Shown here piece after piece: positions 44,891 through 53,252 of a DNA stretch of 56,466 nucleotides; within the stretch, counting starts at the first letter, position 1, and the number at the start of each line of letters is the position of its first letter. The stretch comes from Verrucomicrobiales bacterium (lineage in GTDB: Bacteria; Verrucomicrobiota; Verrucomicrobiia; Limisphaerales; JAYPXF01). The stretch covers positions 1 through 56,466 of the forward strand of contig PBAL01000020.1 of the NCBI GenBank assembly GCA_002715965.1, read 5' to 3'. The notes below the pieces were generated by a model. It saw only the letters and a program-made list of their open reading frames with translations, was not told the origin of the DNA and searched no databases. Both the position numbers and the translations under genes were made by a program.

Positions 44891-45337
44891 ATGCCCGCTT
44901 CCTTGAAACTACTGTCGCCTTGGAATCTTCCGCATTCCGTTCTGTTGGCGGAAGGGGAACGGATAGAGATCTCGAGCGCGATCAAGGGCTTCTTGGCTGC
45001 CTTGCAACTTCCTTCCGTCGCTGATTCACTCGCCCGACTCCGAGACCTGCCAGATTGGCGTCAGCCTGACACCGCTCACTGCACGCGCCCCGAAGTGGAT
45101 CCCGCACTCCGCTCCGATGAAATTCGAGACTACGATAAATACTTCCTCATCGAGCACGTCACCTCATCGCAACAGGCTTTCTCGCTCCTCCACAGCCTCC
45201 GGGAAAGCTGCCGCGTCTTCCTTGAATACTGCGCCGCCCACCCGTCGACTCCAAATCTGGTGGAGGCACAGAAGCAGGGATTCATCAGCCACGCCCGTTT
45301 GCTGCAACGCGTCTTCGGCCTGGAGGAAACCCGATGA
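44891..45337 (+). CDS. unrecognised helical protein of the NRPS operon (1)
   Basis: 148 aa, 31 bp after mbtH and overlapping the next gene by 4 bp (ATGA). Predicted mostly helical: SAIKGFLAALQLPSVADSLA and YDKYFLIEHVTSSQQAFSLL are likely helices, and no signal peptide or known catalytic motif is visible. Its coupling to the next ORF suggests that the two products act as a pair, perhaps two halves of one helical enzyme that modifies an NRPS substrate or product. No family assigned. Confidence 0.65.
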   Translation: MPASLKLLSPWNLPHSVLLAEGERIEISSAIKGFLAALQLPSVADSLARLRDLPDWRQPDTAHCTRPEVDPALRSDEIRDYDKYFLIEHVTSSQQAFSLLHSLRESCRVFLEYCAAHPSTPNLVEAQKQGFISHARLLQRVFGLEETR

Positions 45338-45900
45338 ACGCACCGGCGAAGAATTCCGTCGAGATTTGGAAGCACTTTCACTGGACCTTCTTCGTCCACG
45401 TGCAGGGACTCATTATCTCCTTGGGCCGTTTTCGCTCCCGGCTCAATGATCGTGATCTCGAAAGCGCGCGAACCGAACTCTTGACCGCGGCCGATCTGCT
45501 GTGCGCGTCCGGTGCGGCAATGGAACTGGCGGGGAACTTCTCCCGGCAAGATTACGAACAGGTGGTCCGCCCCTCGATGATGCCCCCTGCTGTTTCCCGC
45601 GAGAACTTTAGCGGGCTGATGTCCTGGGATCATGCCACGCTGATCGAACTCTGGCAGGAGCTTCGCCCGCTTTTCAAAAACTTGCCGACTGAATTGGAAG
45701 CGGCGCATCGCGATTTCGTCGAAGCCTATCAGTTCCTCGCCACCTCCCATCGCGCCGTCTGTGAACGTTTCGGTGGAGGCGAATCGGGCAGTCTCCGCAA
45801 CGGTGAGGAACTTGGCGTCGATGTCCTCGACCTGTTCCAAAAGAGTCGCAACCGTCTGATCGATCCAAACCAAACCAGCGGCTGTCCCGTGCACGCTTAA
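45334..45900 (+). CDS. unrecognised helical protein of the NRPS operon (2)
   Basis: 188 aa. Helical throughout; the N-terminus is rich in aromatic residues and His (EIWKHFHWTFFVHVQG), a pattern that could provide metal or haem ligands. Later segments are DLESARTELLTAADLLCASG and EAAHRDFVEAYQFLATSHRA, ending in CPVHA. It starts inside the previous gene and ends 15 bp before the NRPS GTG, so it is firmly in the operon. A relation to helical dioxygenase or haem-oxygenase-like folds is a guess I cannot support further. Confidence 0.65.
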   Translation: MNAPAKNSVEIWKHFHWTFFVHVQGLIISLGRFRSRLNDRDLESARTELLTAADLLCASGAAMELAGNFSRQDYEQVVRPSMMPPAVSRENFSGLMSWDHATLIELWQELRPLFKNLPTELEAAHRDFVEAYQFLATSHRAVCERFGGGESGSLRNGEELGVDVLDLFQKSRNRLIDPNQTSGCPVHA

Positions 45901-45915
45901 TGACAGCTCGGCCGC

Positions 45916-48900
45916 GTGAAACCAGAATTGATCCAAGACATCTACCCGCTCTCCCCGGCCCAGCAGGGAATGCTCTTCCACAGTCTGGTTGATGACGCGT
46001 CCGGGGTATATGTCGTTCAGGTTGGGTTCACGCTCGTCGGTTCGCTTGCCCACAGCGCATTCAAGTCGGCCTGGCAAAAACTGATCGATCGTCACGATCT
46101 TCTGCGCACCGCCTTCGTCTGGGAGAATGTTGAATCTCCCCTGCAGGTCGTTGGCAAGAAGGCTTCATTTAAGCTCGCCGAACTGCCGTCCGAAACTGAT
46201 CTCGCCGATTGGTTGTCAGAAGATCGGAAAAAAGGTTTTCAACTCACCGCCGCGCCGTTGTTCCGCGTCGCCACGCTGCCTCTTGGTCCGAACAAGACGC
46301 GCGTCATCTGGACCTATCACCACCTGGTTCTCGACGGTTGGTCACTCCCGTTGCTCTTTCAAGAATGGCTGCAACATTACACGTCAGCCCAACCGCAATT
46401 AAGCCCGGCTCTGCCCTACAAAGACTACATCCGCTGGTTGGGTCAACGTGATGACAAAGTCGCCATCGATTATTGGAAACGGTATCTCGACGGATACATC
46501 ACTCCGATCAGTCTACCGCCAGCGGGCGATTCCGGAAGTCACTCCGTCCACTTCCGATTGTCCACTAAGTCCACGGAGAAACTCCATCAAACCGCCAAAC
46601 GCGAACGAGTCACCCTCAGCACGATCGTCAACGGCGCCTGGGCCATCCTCCTCTCCCGCTATGGCGACCAGGACGACGTCGTCTTTGGCCTGGCCCGCTC
46701 CGGTCGCCCGCCGGAACTCGAACGGATCGAGCGCCGCGTCGGCATGTTCATCAATACGATGCCCCTCCGCATCGATGTCGCTGCCGAAGATGTTTTCGAA
46801 TGGCTCCGCTCCATCAATAACCAGCAACAGGAGCAGCAACCCCACGAACACATCTCGCTCACCGAAGTTCACCAGGCCAGCCAACTGCCCCGCAACCTCC
46901 CGCTCTTCGAAAGCGTCGTCGTCTTCGAGAATTATCCCATCAACGAATCCGCCATCCCCGATGAAATCGGCGTGCGTCTGGAAGATGTTCAACTCGAAGA
47001 ACAAACCAACTATCCGCTTAGCCTGTTCGTCGTCGCGGGCGCTGCGCTGGAAGGCAAACTCTACTTCTCACAATTGGGCCGCGATCTCGTTGAAAATATC
47101 GCGTGCGATCTTGCCGCCATCCTCGAGGAATTCGCCTCGTCGGGCACCGGTATTCGCCCGTCACAATTGTTCCCAACGCCGGCTTCATGCGATTCCGGTG
47201 AGCAGTTCTCGGTCGAAGAATTGATGCCGGTCCATCAGTCCTTTGCCCAAAAAGCTTCAGCCTCCCCGGACAAGACCGCCGCTATCTTCGGCGATACCGA
47301 ACTTACCTACGCTGAACTGGATGCCCGGGTAGACGCCCTCGCCGCCAAACTACCTCGCGGTGCGACCATCGGCATCCTGCAGAAACGATCGATCGAGATG
47401 GTCGTGTCCCTCCTCGCCGTCCTCAAGGCCGGTTGCCACTACGTACCCCTCGATCCCAGTCATCCCGCGGCGCGGCGCGATTACATTCTAAAGGATGCCA
47501 ACGTGGACCTGCTGCTTGACGATTCTCAGACTGTTGATCGCGCAGGCGCAGCATCGAAGGCAGATGCTTCGCAACTTGCCTACCTCATCTACACCAGTGG
47601 CACGACCGGCAATCCCAAGGGCGTCCCCATCACGCACGAAAACCTGGCTAATCTCGTGCGTGCGATGGCTGACCGGATCGGTTTCACGAAGGACAATCGT
47701 CTGCTTGCCTTGACCACGCTCGCCTTCGACATCGCCGCACTCGAGATCTTCCTTCCGCTCGTCACCGGCGGGACAGTCGTCATCGCCGACGAAGCAATGA
47801 CCCAAGACGGCGAAAAGATTGTCGCCGCCATCCAACGCCACCGAATTGACACGGTGCAAGGCACGCCCGCCACCTGGCAACTGATCCACGCCGCACAAAA
47901 GGACTTTCCGGCACTCCGAATTCTTTGCGGCGGCGAAGCAATCCCCCACGAACTCGCCAATAGCCTCGTGAACTCCGGAGCGATCGTATGGAACGTTTAC
48001 GGACCAACAGAAACCACCATCTGGTCCGGTGCGCTTCAATTGACCTCGGAACTGTTGACTGGCGCCCAGGTCCCCGTCGGTGGGCCACTGGCCAATACCA
48101 CGTTCCATCTGCTGGACTCACGAAACCGTCCCGTCCCGCACGGAGTGGCGGGCGAACTCTGCATCGGCGGTGCGGGACTCAGTCCCGGTTACCACGGCAA
48201 GCCCGATCTGACGAAGGAACGCTTCGTTCACATCCACGAAACCGACACCCTCGTTTATCGCACGGGGGATCAAGTCCTGGCGAGGGCGGACGGCAATTTC
48301 GAGTTCCTGGGTCGCACGGATTATCAGATCAAACTCCGCGGCTACCGTATTGAACTCCCGGAGATCGAAGCCGCGCTGCAAACTCATCCCGCTGTAAAGG
48401 AAGCCGTCGCTGTTCTCCAGAACGAAGGCAATCCCGAAGCCCGCATCGTTGCCGCCATCATCGGGCAGGCGGAAACAAGTGACCTGAAGCAACACCTCGC
48501 CGACCGCCTCCCCAGCTACATGCTGCCGGCGGTCATTCATCAGCTCAAAGAATTCCCCCTCACGCCCAATCGCAAGATCGATCGTAAGGCCATCGCGAAG
48601 CTTGCGACCGAAAGCGTTTCCACGGGCGCGCCGCCTTCGACCGACTTGGAAAAATCCCTCGCCGAAATCTGGCGCGGACTCCTGCAGGTCGATTCGGTCA
48701 GCATCCACGATAACTTCTTCGAAATGGGCGGCCACTCGCTGCTCATCCTGAAGGCCCAGAACAAGCTGCGCGAAAAGGTCGGCGTGGATCTTCCTCTGGC
48801 CGACCTCTTCCGGCACCCGACCCTCGCCTCACTCGCCGCCCACATCGGGAACACCGCTTCCGATAAACCCGAAACTAACCGCTCCGACGCCCTCCAAGCC

Positions 48901-48942
48901 GGCCGTTCCCGCCTCGCCCAACGCCGCCGAATCAAAGCATAG
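45916..48942 (+). CDS. NRPS module C-A-PCP, predicted Gly-activating
   Basis: 1008 aa from a GTG. The C domain (~1-420) starts IQDIYPLSPAQQGMLFHSL and has HHLVLDG at 135-141, so it is intact. The A domain (~435-890) has YLIYTSGTTGNPKGVP (A3), VYGPTETTIWS (A5), YRTGDQ (A7) and NRKIDRKA (A10). Pocket residues read by alignment to GrsA are D-I-L-Q-L-G-V-I-W-K, the glycine-type code. The PCP carries DNFFEMGGHSLL with Ser941. The C-terminus (AGRSRLAQRRR) looks like a docking tail for the following PKS. As the first assembly-line gene seen, its N-terminal C domain could be a lipo-initiating (starter) domain or take a substrate from elsewhere. No epimerisation domain. Confidence 0.92.
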   Translation: MKPELIQDIYPLSPAQQGMLFHSLVDDASGVYVVQVGFTLVGSLAHSAFKSAWQKLIDRHDLLRTAFVWENVESPLQVVGKKASFKLAELPSETDLADWLSEDRKKGFQLTAAPLFRVATLPLGPNKTRVIWTYHHLVLDGWSLPLLFQEWLQHYTSAQPQLSPALPYKDYIRWLGQRDDKVAIDYWKRYLDGYITPISLPPAGDSGSHSVHFRLSTKSTEKLHQTAKRERVTLSTIVNGAWAILLSRYGDQDDVVFGLARSGRPPELERIERRVGMFINTMPLRIDVAAEDVFEWLRSINNQQQEQQPHEHISLTEVHQASQLPRNLPLFESVVVFENYPINESAIPDEIGVRLEDVQLEEQTNYPLSLFVVAGAALEGKLYFSQLGRDLVENIACDLAAILEEFASSGTGIRPSQLFPTPASCDSGEQFSVEELMPVHQSFAQKASASPDKTAAIFGDTELTYAELDARVDALAAKLPRGATIGILQKRSIEMVVSLLAVLKAGCHYVPLDPSHPAARRDYILKDANVDLLLDDSQTVDRAGAASKADASQLAYLIYTSGTTGNPKGVPITHENLANLVRAMADRIGFTKDNRLLALTTLAFDIAALEIFLPLVTGGTVVIADEAMTQDGEKIVAAIQRHRIDTVQGTPATWQLIHAAQKDFPALRILCGGEAIPHELANSLVNSGAIVWNVYGPTETTIWSGALQLTSELLTGAQVPVGGPLANTTFHLLDSRNRPVPHGVAGELCIGGAGLSPGYHGKPDLTKERFVHIHETDTLVYRTGDQVLARADGNFEFLGRTDYQIKLRGYRIELPEIEAALQTHPAVKEAVAVLQNEGNPEARIVAAIIGQAETSDLKQHLADRLPSYMLPAVIHQLKEFPLTPNRKIDRKAIAKLATESVSTGAPPSTDLEKSLAEIWRGLLQVDSVSIHDNFFEMGGHSLLILKAQNKLREKVGVDLPLADLFRHPTLASLAAHIGNTASDKPETNRSDALQAGRSRLAQRRRIKA

Positions 48943-48980
48943 ATTTTCCTGCCCCTATTTTCCTGCCAAAATCAACCCTC

Positions 48981-51900
48981 TTGAGCGACGCCACACCACA
49001 ATCGAACGACCTGGAGATTGCCATCATCGGTATGGCCGGCCGCTTCCCTGGCGCCGGGTCTGTCGCTGAGTTCTGGGAAAACCTCAAGGCCTCGCGCGAA
49101 TCGATCGTCCCCCTGTCCGACGACTACCTACGCGAACATGGTGTCTCCGAAGCCGAGCTCCTCGACCCCGACTACATCAAGGTCGCCGGCCTGCTCGATG
49201 AAGCCGATCACTTCGACGCCATCCTCTTTGGCTACAGCCCCCGCGAAGCCGAACTTCTGGACCCCCAGCAACGCCTCTTCCTCGAATGCTCCTGGGAAGC
49301 CCTGGAAACCGCCGGCTACGACTCCCATCGCTACGAAGGCCCTATCGGCATCTTTGGCGGTGCCGGCATGAACGGCTATCTTCTCAACCTCTACAGCAAT
49401 CCCGAAGTCCGCAGTTCGGCCACCCCCTATGAACTCTTCGTCTCCAATGACAAGGACTTCCTCGCCACCCGAGTTGCTTACAAACTCAACCTCCGCGGCC
49501 CTGCGCTCAGCATCCAGACCGCCTGTTCCTCCTCTCTCGTTGCGGTCCATACCGCCTGCCAATCTCTTCTGGCGGGCGAATGCGACATGGCCCTTGCGGG
49601 CGGAGTCGCGGTGGCTCGCCACATTGGCTACCGAGCCCAGGAAGGAAACATCCTTTCCCACGATGGCCACTGCCGCCCCTTTGACGCCGAAGCCAGCGGC
49701 ACGGTCGGTGGCAATGGCGTCGGCATCGTCGTCTTAAAACGCCTCAACGACGCCCTTGCTGACGGCGACACCATCGACGCCGTGATCCGAGGTTCCGCAG
49801 TCACCAACGATGGCGCGCACAAGGTCAGCTACACCGCTCCTCAAGTCGACAGTCAGGCCGAAACCATCTTCAACGCTCTGACCGCCGCCGAAGTCTCCGC
49901 CGAATCCATCAGCTACGTTGAGGGACACGGAACCGGCACGCCCATGGGCGATCCCATTGAAATCGCCGCGCTGAATCTCGCCTTCCGCCGGCAAACTGAA
50001 CGAAAACAGTTTTGCGCCCTTGGTTCCGTCAAATCCAACCTCGGCCACCTCGACGCCGCCGCTGGCGTGGCGGGTCTGATCAAGACTGTCCTCGCCCTCA
50101 AGCATCGCAAGATCCCGGCCTCGCTCTACTACAACGCCGCCAATCCTGAAATCGATTTCGAAAACTCCCCGTTCTTCGTCAACCTGGACCTCGCTGATTG
50201 GAAATCGGACGGCGCGCCACGACGAGCCGGTGTCAGCTCTTTTGGCATCGGCGGAACGAACGCGCACGTCGTTCTCGAAGAACACCCGTGCGCGGAGTCC
50301 TCTCGTAGCGCAGGTTTCCAAATCCGCAGGCCGTCGCCAACCGAGAAGACTTCCGAACGTTCAATCCCGTCACCTGCAACCGAGCTCTCTGCAGGTTTGG
50401 AAACCTGCGATACATCTTCGGCGGACTCTGTCGCCGTATTGCCTCTGTCAGCTGCGAGCGTCAGTGCCTTGGAACAACAGCAGAAACGTCTCTCCGAGTT
50501 TTTGGAAGCGAACCCGGACGTCCCTCTCAACGATGTCGCCTTCACCCTCCAAGAGGGAAGACGCCCACTCCAATATCGAGCCACGGTCAGTTCGCCAATC
50601 CAGCGCGCCCTTGAGAATCCCTCGACGATCTTTCTCTGTCCCGGCCAAGGAACGAAAGTTGGAGATGCGTTGCGAAATGATGCTTACGACCAGTGCCAAG
50701 AGTGGATTGCTTCATCACCCGAAGAACGCGGCGTGGTGGAGACCGAATGCCTTGCTCTCTTCTCCCGGCAATACGCGATCGCTCGGATGCTGCTTTCCCA
50801 CGGCATCAAACCCGCCGCCTTGCTGGGACACAGCTTCGGAGAAATCGTCGCGGCCTGCATCGCCGACGTCTTCGATCTCGAATCCGCTCTTCGCTTCGTC
50901 GCCCATCGCGGCCGGCTTCAGGACGAATGCTCGGAGGGAGCCATGCTCGCCGCCGCGCTTTCATCGTCAGAGGTAGCTTCGTATCTGAAAGCTACCCTCA
51001 GCCTCGCCGCTCACAACGGACCCAAATGGGTGACCATCTCAGGCTCAACGGATGACATCGCCAGTCTGGAAGAACTACTGACCCGCGATTCCGTTGCCTT
51101 CAAGAAGCTCACAACCAACCGGGCATTTCACTCCAGTCTCGTTGGCAACGCGACCGAACAACTTCCCGCTGCCTTGGCCGACATTGAATTCGAGGCTCCG
51201 AGTATCCCGTTCATCTCCGGCGTCACTGGCGACTGGATCACCGAAGCAGACGCCACTGATCCCAAATACTGGGCTCGTCAACTTCGCGAGACCGTGCAGT
51301 TCCATCGTGGTGTCGAGACCGTTTGCAAACTGCCCAACCCGGTTTTCATCGAATTGAGCGAAGGCGCGACGCTTTCCAGGTTTGTCTCCCAACAGAGCGA
51401 AGCTCCAACCCGTCATCTCCGCTCCTCCCAACAGGCATTGATCGCTGACATTTGGTCCACGGGCGTCAACGTGGATTGGAAAGCCACGCGCCCAACGAAT
51501 TACCAACTGCGCCGCGTCCCGCTTCCGACCTATCCCTTCGAACGCCAACGCTTCTGGGTTCATCCGTATCGACCGTCGGCGACTCAAGTTGCCACGCCAG
51601 TCACCCGCGAGATTGACGACTGGTTTTACTATCCCCGCTGGCAACAGAGCATCGCCCGTTCCGTCGCAACCTCCGCGACCGATCGCCCGCGCTGGCTGGT
51701 CTTCGTCGACCCGGAGGGCCTTGGCGATGACTTGGCGCAAGTCGCCGAAAAAAAGGGCGCCGATGTGTTCTGCGTCGAGCCTGGCGAGCGCTTCGATTCC
51801 TGCGGTTTCCGTCGCTTCTCAAGCAATTCCGACAGTATTGACGACCTGTTTGATGAACTGGTCCAACGCGAGACTCCGCCCCAACAGATCGTTTATCTCT

Positions 51901-53252
51901 GGTCGGCGGAGGACAGCCAACCAACCGGCTTGCTGAATTTGGTCCAAGCTGCCGGCAAGCTCGCCGAACAGATCGGGATCAACGTCGTAACCAAGGGCGC
52001 GCAAAGCGTGCTCGGCACGGAGGAATTCAGACCGTCCGGCTTGCCCGCCCTTTGCCGGGTCATCGGACAAGAGTATCCGAATCTGGGTTGTCGGGTCATC
52101 GATGTGGACGATTCCAGGCCCGCGCATTTCCTCTGGGATGAACTTCGCGTTCCCAACCCACCTCCGTTGGTCGCTTTGCGAGGCTCCAATCGTTGGCAAC
52201 AGGCCTTTGTTCCGCTTCAGGTTCCAGCTGCTTCCAAGAAACTTCGCGCGAGCGACAAGTTTCTCATCGTCGGAGATGAAAGCTCCGAAGTGGGCCGTGC
52301 CTGGTCGAAGGCCTTGGGTCAGACCGACTTTGTTTCGCCGGATTCATTGGATGCCATCAAAGAGCGCATCGGTGTACGGGGAATCTTCGTATGCAGCCCG
52401 ACAACCAATGACAAGTGCGCCGCGCCGCTTTCGCTCTTGTCCGACGATCACTGGCAATACAACGCCAGGACGAAGATCGAACTGCTCCAGTCATTGCTGC
52501 CGATAATTCAAGAAACCAAGCCGGAATTCGTTTGTGTCCAGTCATCGATGTCAACCGTCCTCGGTGGCATTGGTCTGGCCGCCTACGCCGCCGCGAACCA
52601 GCAGCTGAACGATTTCGTCACTCACCAAAACCGGGCCGGAACGATCCGCTGGTACAGCGTTAACTGGGATCGTGTCGTCGCCGATGCAGACGACGAGAAA
52701 CCCACGCTGCAATTGTCGAACAACGACGACAGCCAACCGCTCACGGCCGAGGAACTCTGGGACTGTACTCAGCGGATCTTGCAGGAAACTCCACCGGGTG
52801 TGTATGCCGTCTCACAGCAACCGCTTGAAGCCCGCATTGAGAAGTGGGTTTCTGCGTCGCCTCGCGAGGTTGGCAATGAAACGGCCGCCTCACACACCCG
52901 TCCGGATCTGCCAACGCCTTTTGTCGCCCCAAGCAGTGATGTTGAAAAAACGATCGTCAAGATCTGGGAAGAGTTCCTCGGCATCGAGGGCATTGGCATC
53001 AACGACAACTTCTTCGCTCTCGGCGGACACAGTCTGTTGGCGATTCAGGTCGTCAGCCGTCTCCGTGAAGCCTTTCCGGTCGGGATCGAACTCAAACACT
53101 TGGTGTCGGACAATCCGACGCCGGCGAGCATTGCCGAGGTTCTTGAGTCGATGTTGCCGAAAGGCGACAACCTCGACCAGATGGCCGCGTTGCTGAACGA
53201 AATCGAATCCATGACGCCCGACGAGGCGCAATCCGCACTCAAGAAGTCTTGA
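48981..53252 (+). CDS. PKS module KS-AT-(degenerate KR)-ACP
   Basis: 1423 aa from a TTG 38 bp after the NRPS stop. KS (~10-435): Cys182 in TACSSSLVAVH, His316 in EGHGTGTPMGDP, His356 in NLGHLDAA, a complete triad. AT (~500-850): Ser618 in GHSFGE and RAFHSS later, a malonyl-type pattern; the region after CPGQG is about 35-40 residues shorter than usual. The ~900-1290 region resembles a KR: the SSMSTVLGG..AAYAAAN block with Tyr1202 is present, but the nucleotide loop GxGxxG is replaced by VGDESSEVG, so reduction is doubtful. ACP: NFFALGGHSLL with Ser1351. It would extend Gly by a two-carbon unit, probably leaving a beta-keto group. A palindromic repeat is inserted in the KS-AT linker. Confidence 0.92.
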   Translation: MSDATPQSNDLEIAIIGMAGRFPGAGSVAEFWENLKASRESIVPLSDDYLREHGVSEAELLDPDYIKVAGLLDEADHFDAILFGYSPREAELLDPQQRLFLECSWEALETAGYDSHRYEGPIGIFGGAGMNGYLLNLYSNPEVRSSATPYELFVSNDKDFLATRVAYKLNLRGPALSIQTACSSSLVAVHTACQSLLAGECDMALAGGVAVARHIGYRAQEGNILSHDGHCRPFDAEASGTVGGNGVGIVVLKRLNDALADGDTIDAVIRGSAVTNDGAHKVSYTAPQVDSQAETIFNALTAAEVSAESISYVEGHGTGTPMGDPIEIAALNLAFRRQTERKQFCALGSVKSNLGHLDAAAGVAGLIKTVLALKHRKIPASLYYNAANPEIDFENSPFFVNLDLADWKSDGAPRRAGVSSFGIGGTNAHVVLEEHPCAESSRSAGFQIRRPSPTEKTSERSIPSPATELSAGLETCDTSSADSVAVLPLSAASVSALEQQQKRLSEFLEANPDVPLNDVAFTLQEGRRPLQYRATVSSPIQRALENPSTIFLCPGQGTKVGDALRNDAYDQCQEWIASSPEERGVVETECLALFSRQYAIARMLLSHGIKPAALLGHSFGEIVAACIADVFDLESALRFVAHRGRLQDECSEGAMLAAALSSSEVASYLKATLSLAAHNGPKWVTISGSTDDIASLEELLTRDSVAFKKLTTNRAFHSSLVGNATEQLPAALADIEFEAPSIPFISGVTGDWITEADATDPKYWARQLRETVQFHRGVETVCKLPNPVFIELSEGATLSRFVSQQSEAPTRHLRSSQQALIADIWSTGVNVDWKATRPTNYQLRRVPLPTYPFERQRFWVHPYRPSATQVATPVTREIDDWFYYPRWQQSIARSVATSATDRPRWLVFVDPEGLGDDLAQVAEKKGADVFCVEPGERFDSCGFRRFSSNSDSIDDLFDELVQRETPPQQIVYLWSAEDSQPTGLLNLVQAAGKLAEQIGINVVTKGAQSVLGTEEFRPSGLPALCRVIGQEYPNLGCRVIDVDDSRPAHFLWDELRVPNPPPLVALRGSNRWQQAFVPLQVPAASKKLRASDKFLIVGDESSEVGRAWSKALGQTDFVSPDSLDAIKERIGVRGIFVCSPTTNDKCAAPLSLLSDDHWQYNARTKIELLQSLLPIIQETKPEFVCVQSSMSTVLGGIGLAAYAAANQQLNDFVTHQNRAGTIRWYSVNWDRVVADADDEKPTLQLSNNDDSQPLTAEELWDCTQRILQETPPGVYAVSQQPLEARIEKWVSASPREVGNETAASHTRPDLPTPFVAPSSDVEKTIVKIWEEFLGIEGIGINDNFFALGGHSLLAIQVVSRLREAFPVGIELKHLVSDNPTPASIAEVLESMLPKGDNLDQMAALLNEIESMTPDEAQSALKKS
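50303..50415. repeat. inverted pair of palindromes inserted in frame in the PKS gene
   Basis: Left unit GCAGGTTTCCAAATCCGC (50310-50327, preceded by TCGTAGC) and right unit GCAGGTTTGGAAACCTGC (50391-50408, a perfect palindrome followed by GATAC) form a head-to-head pair. It encodes about 38 residues (SAGFQIRRPSPTEKTS ... ELSAGLETCDT) in the KS-AT linker. Related to the element at 10956-11007. Confidence 0.65.
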
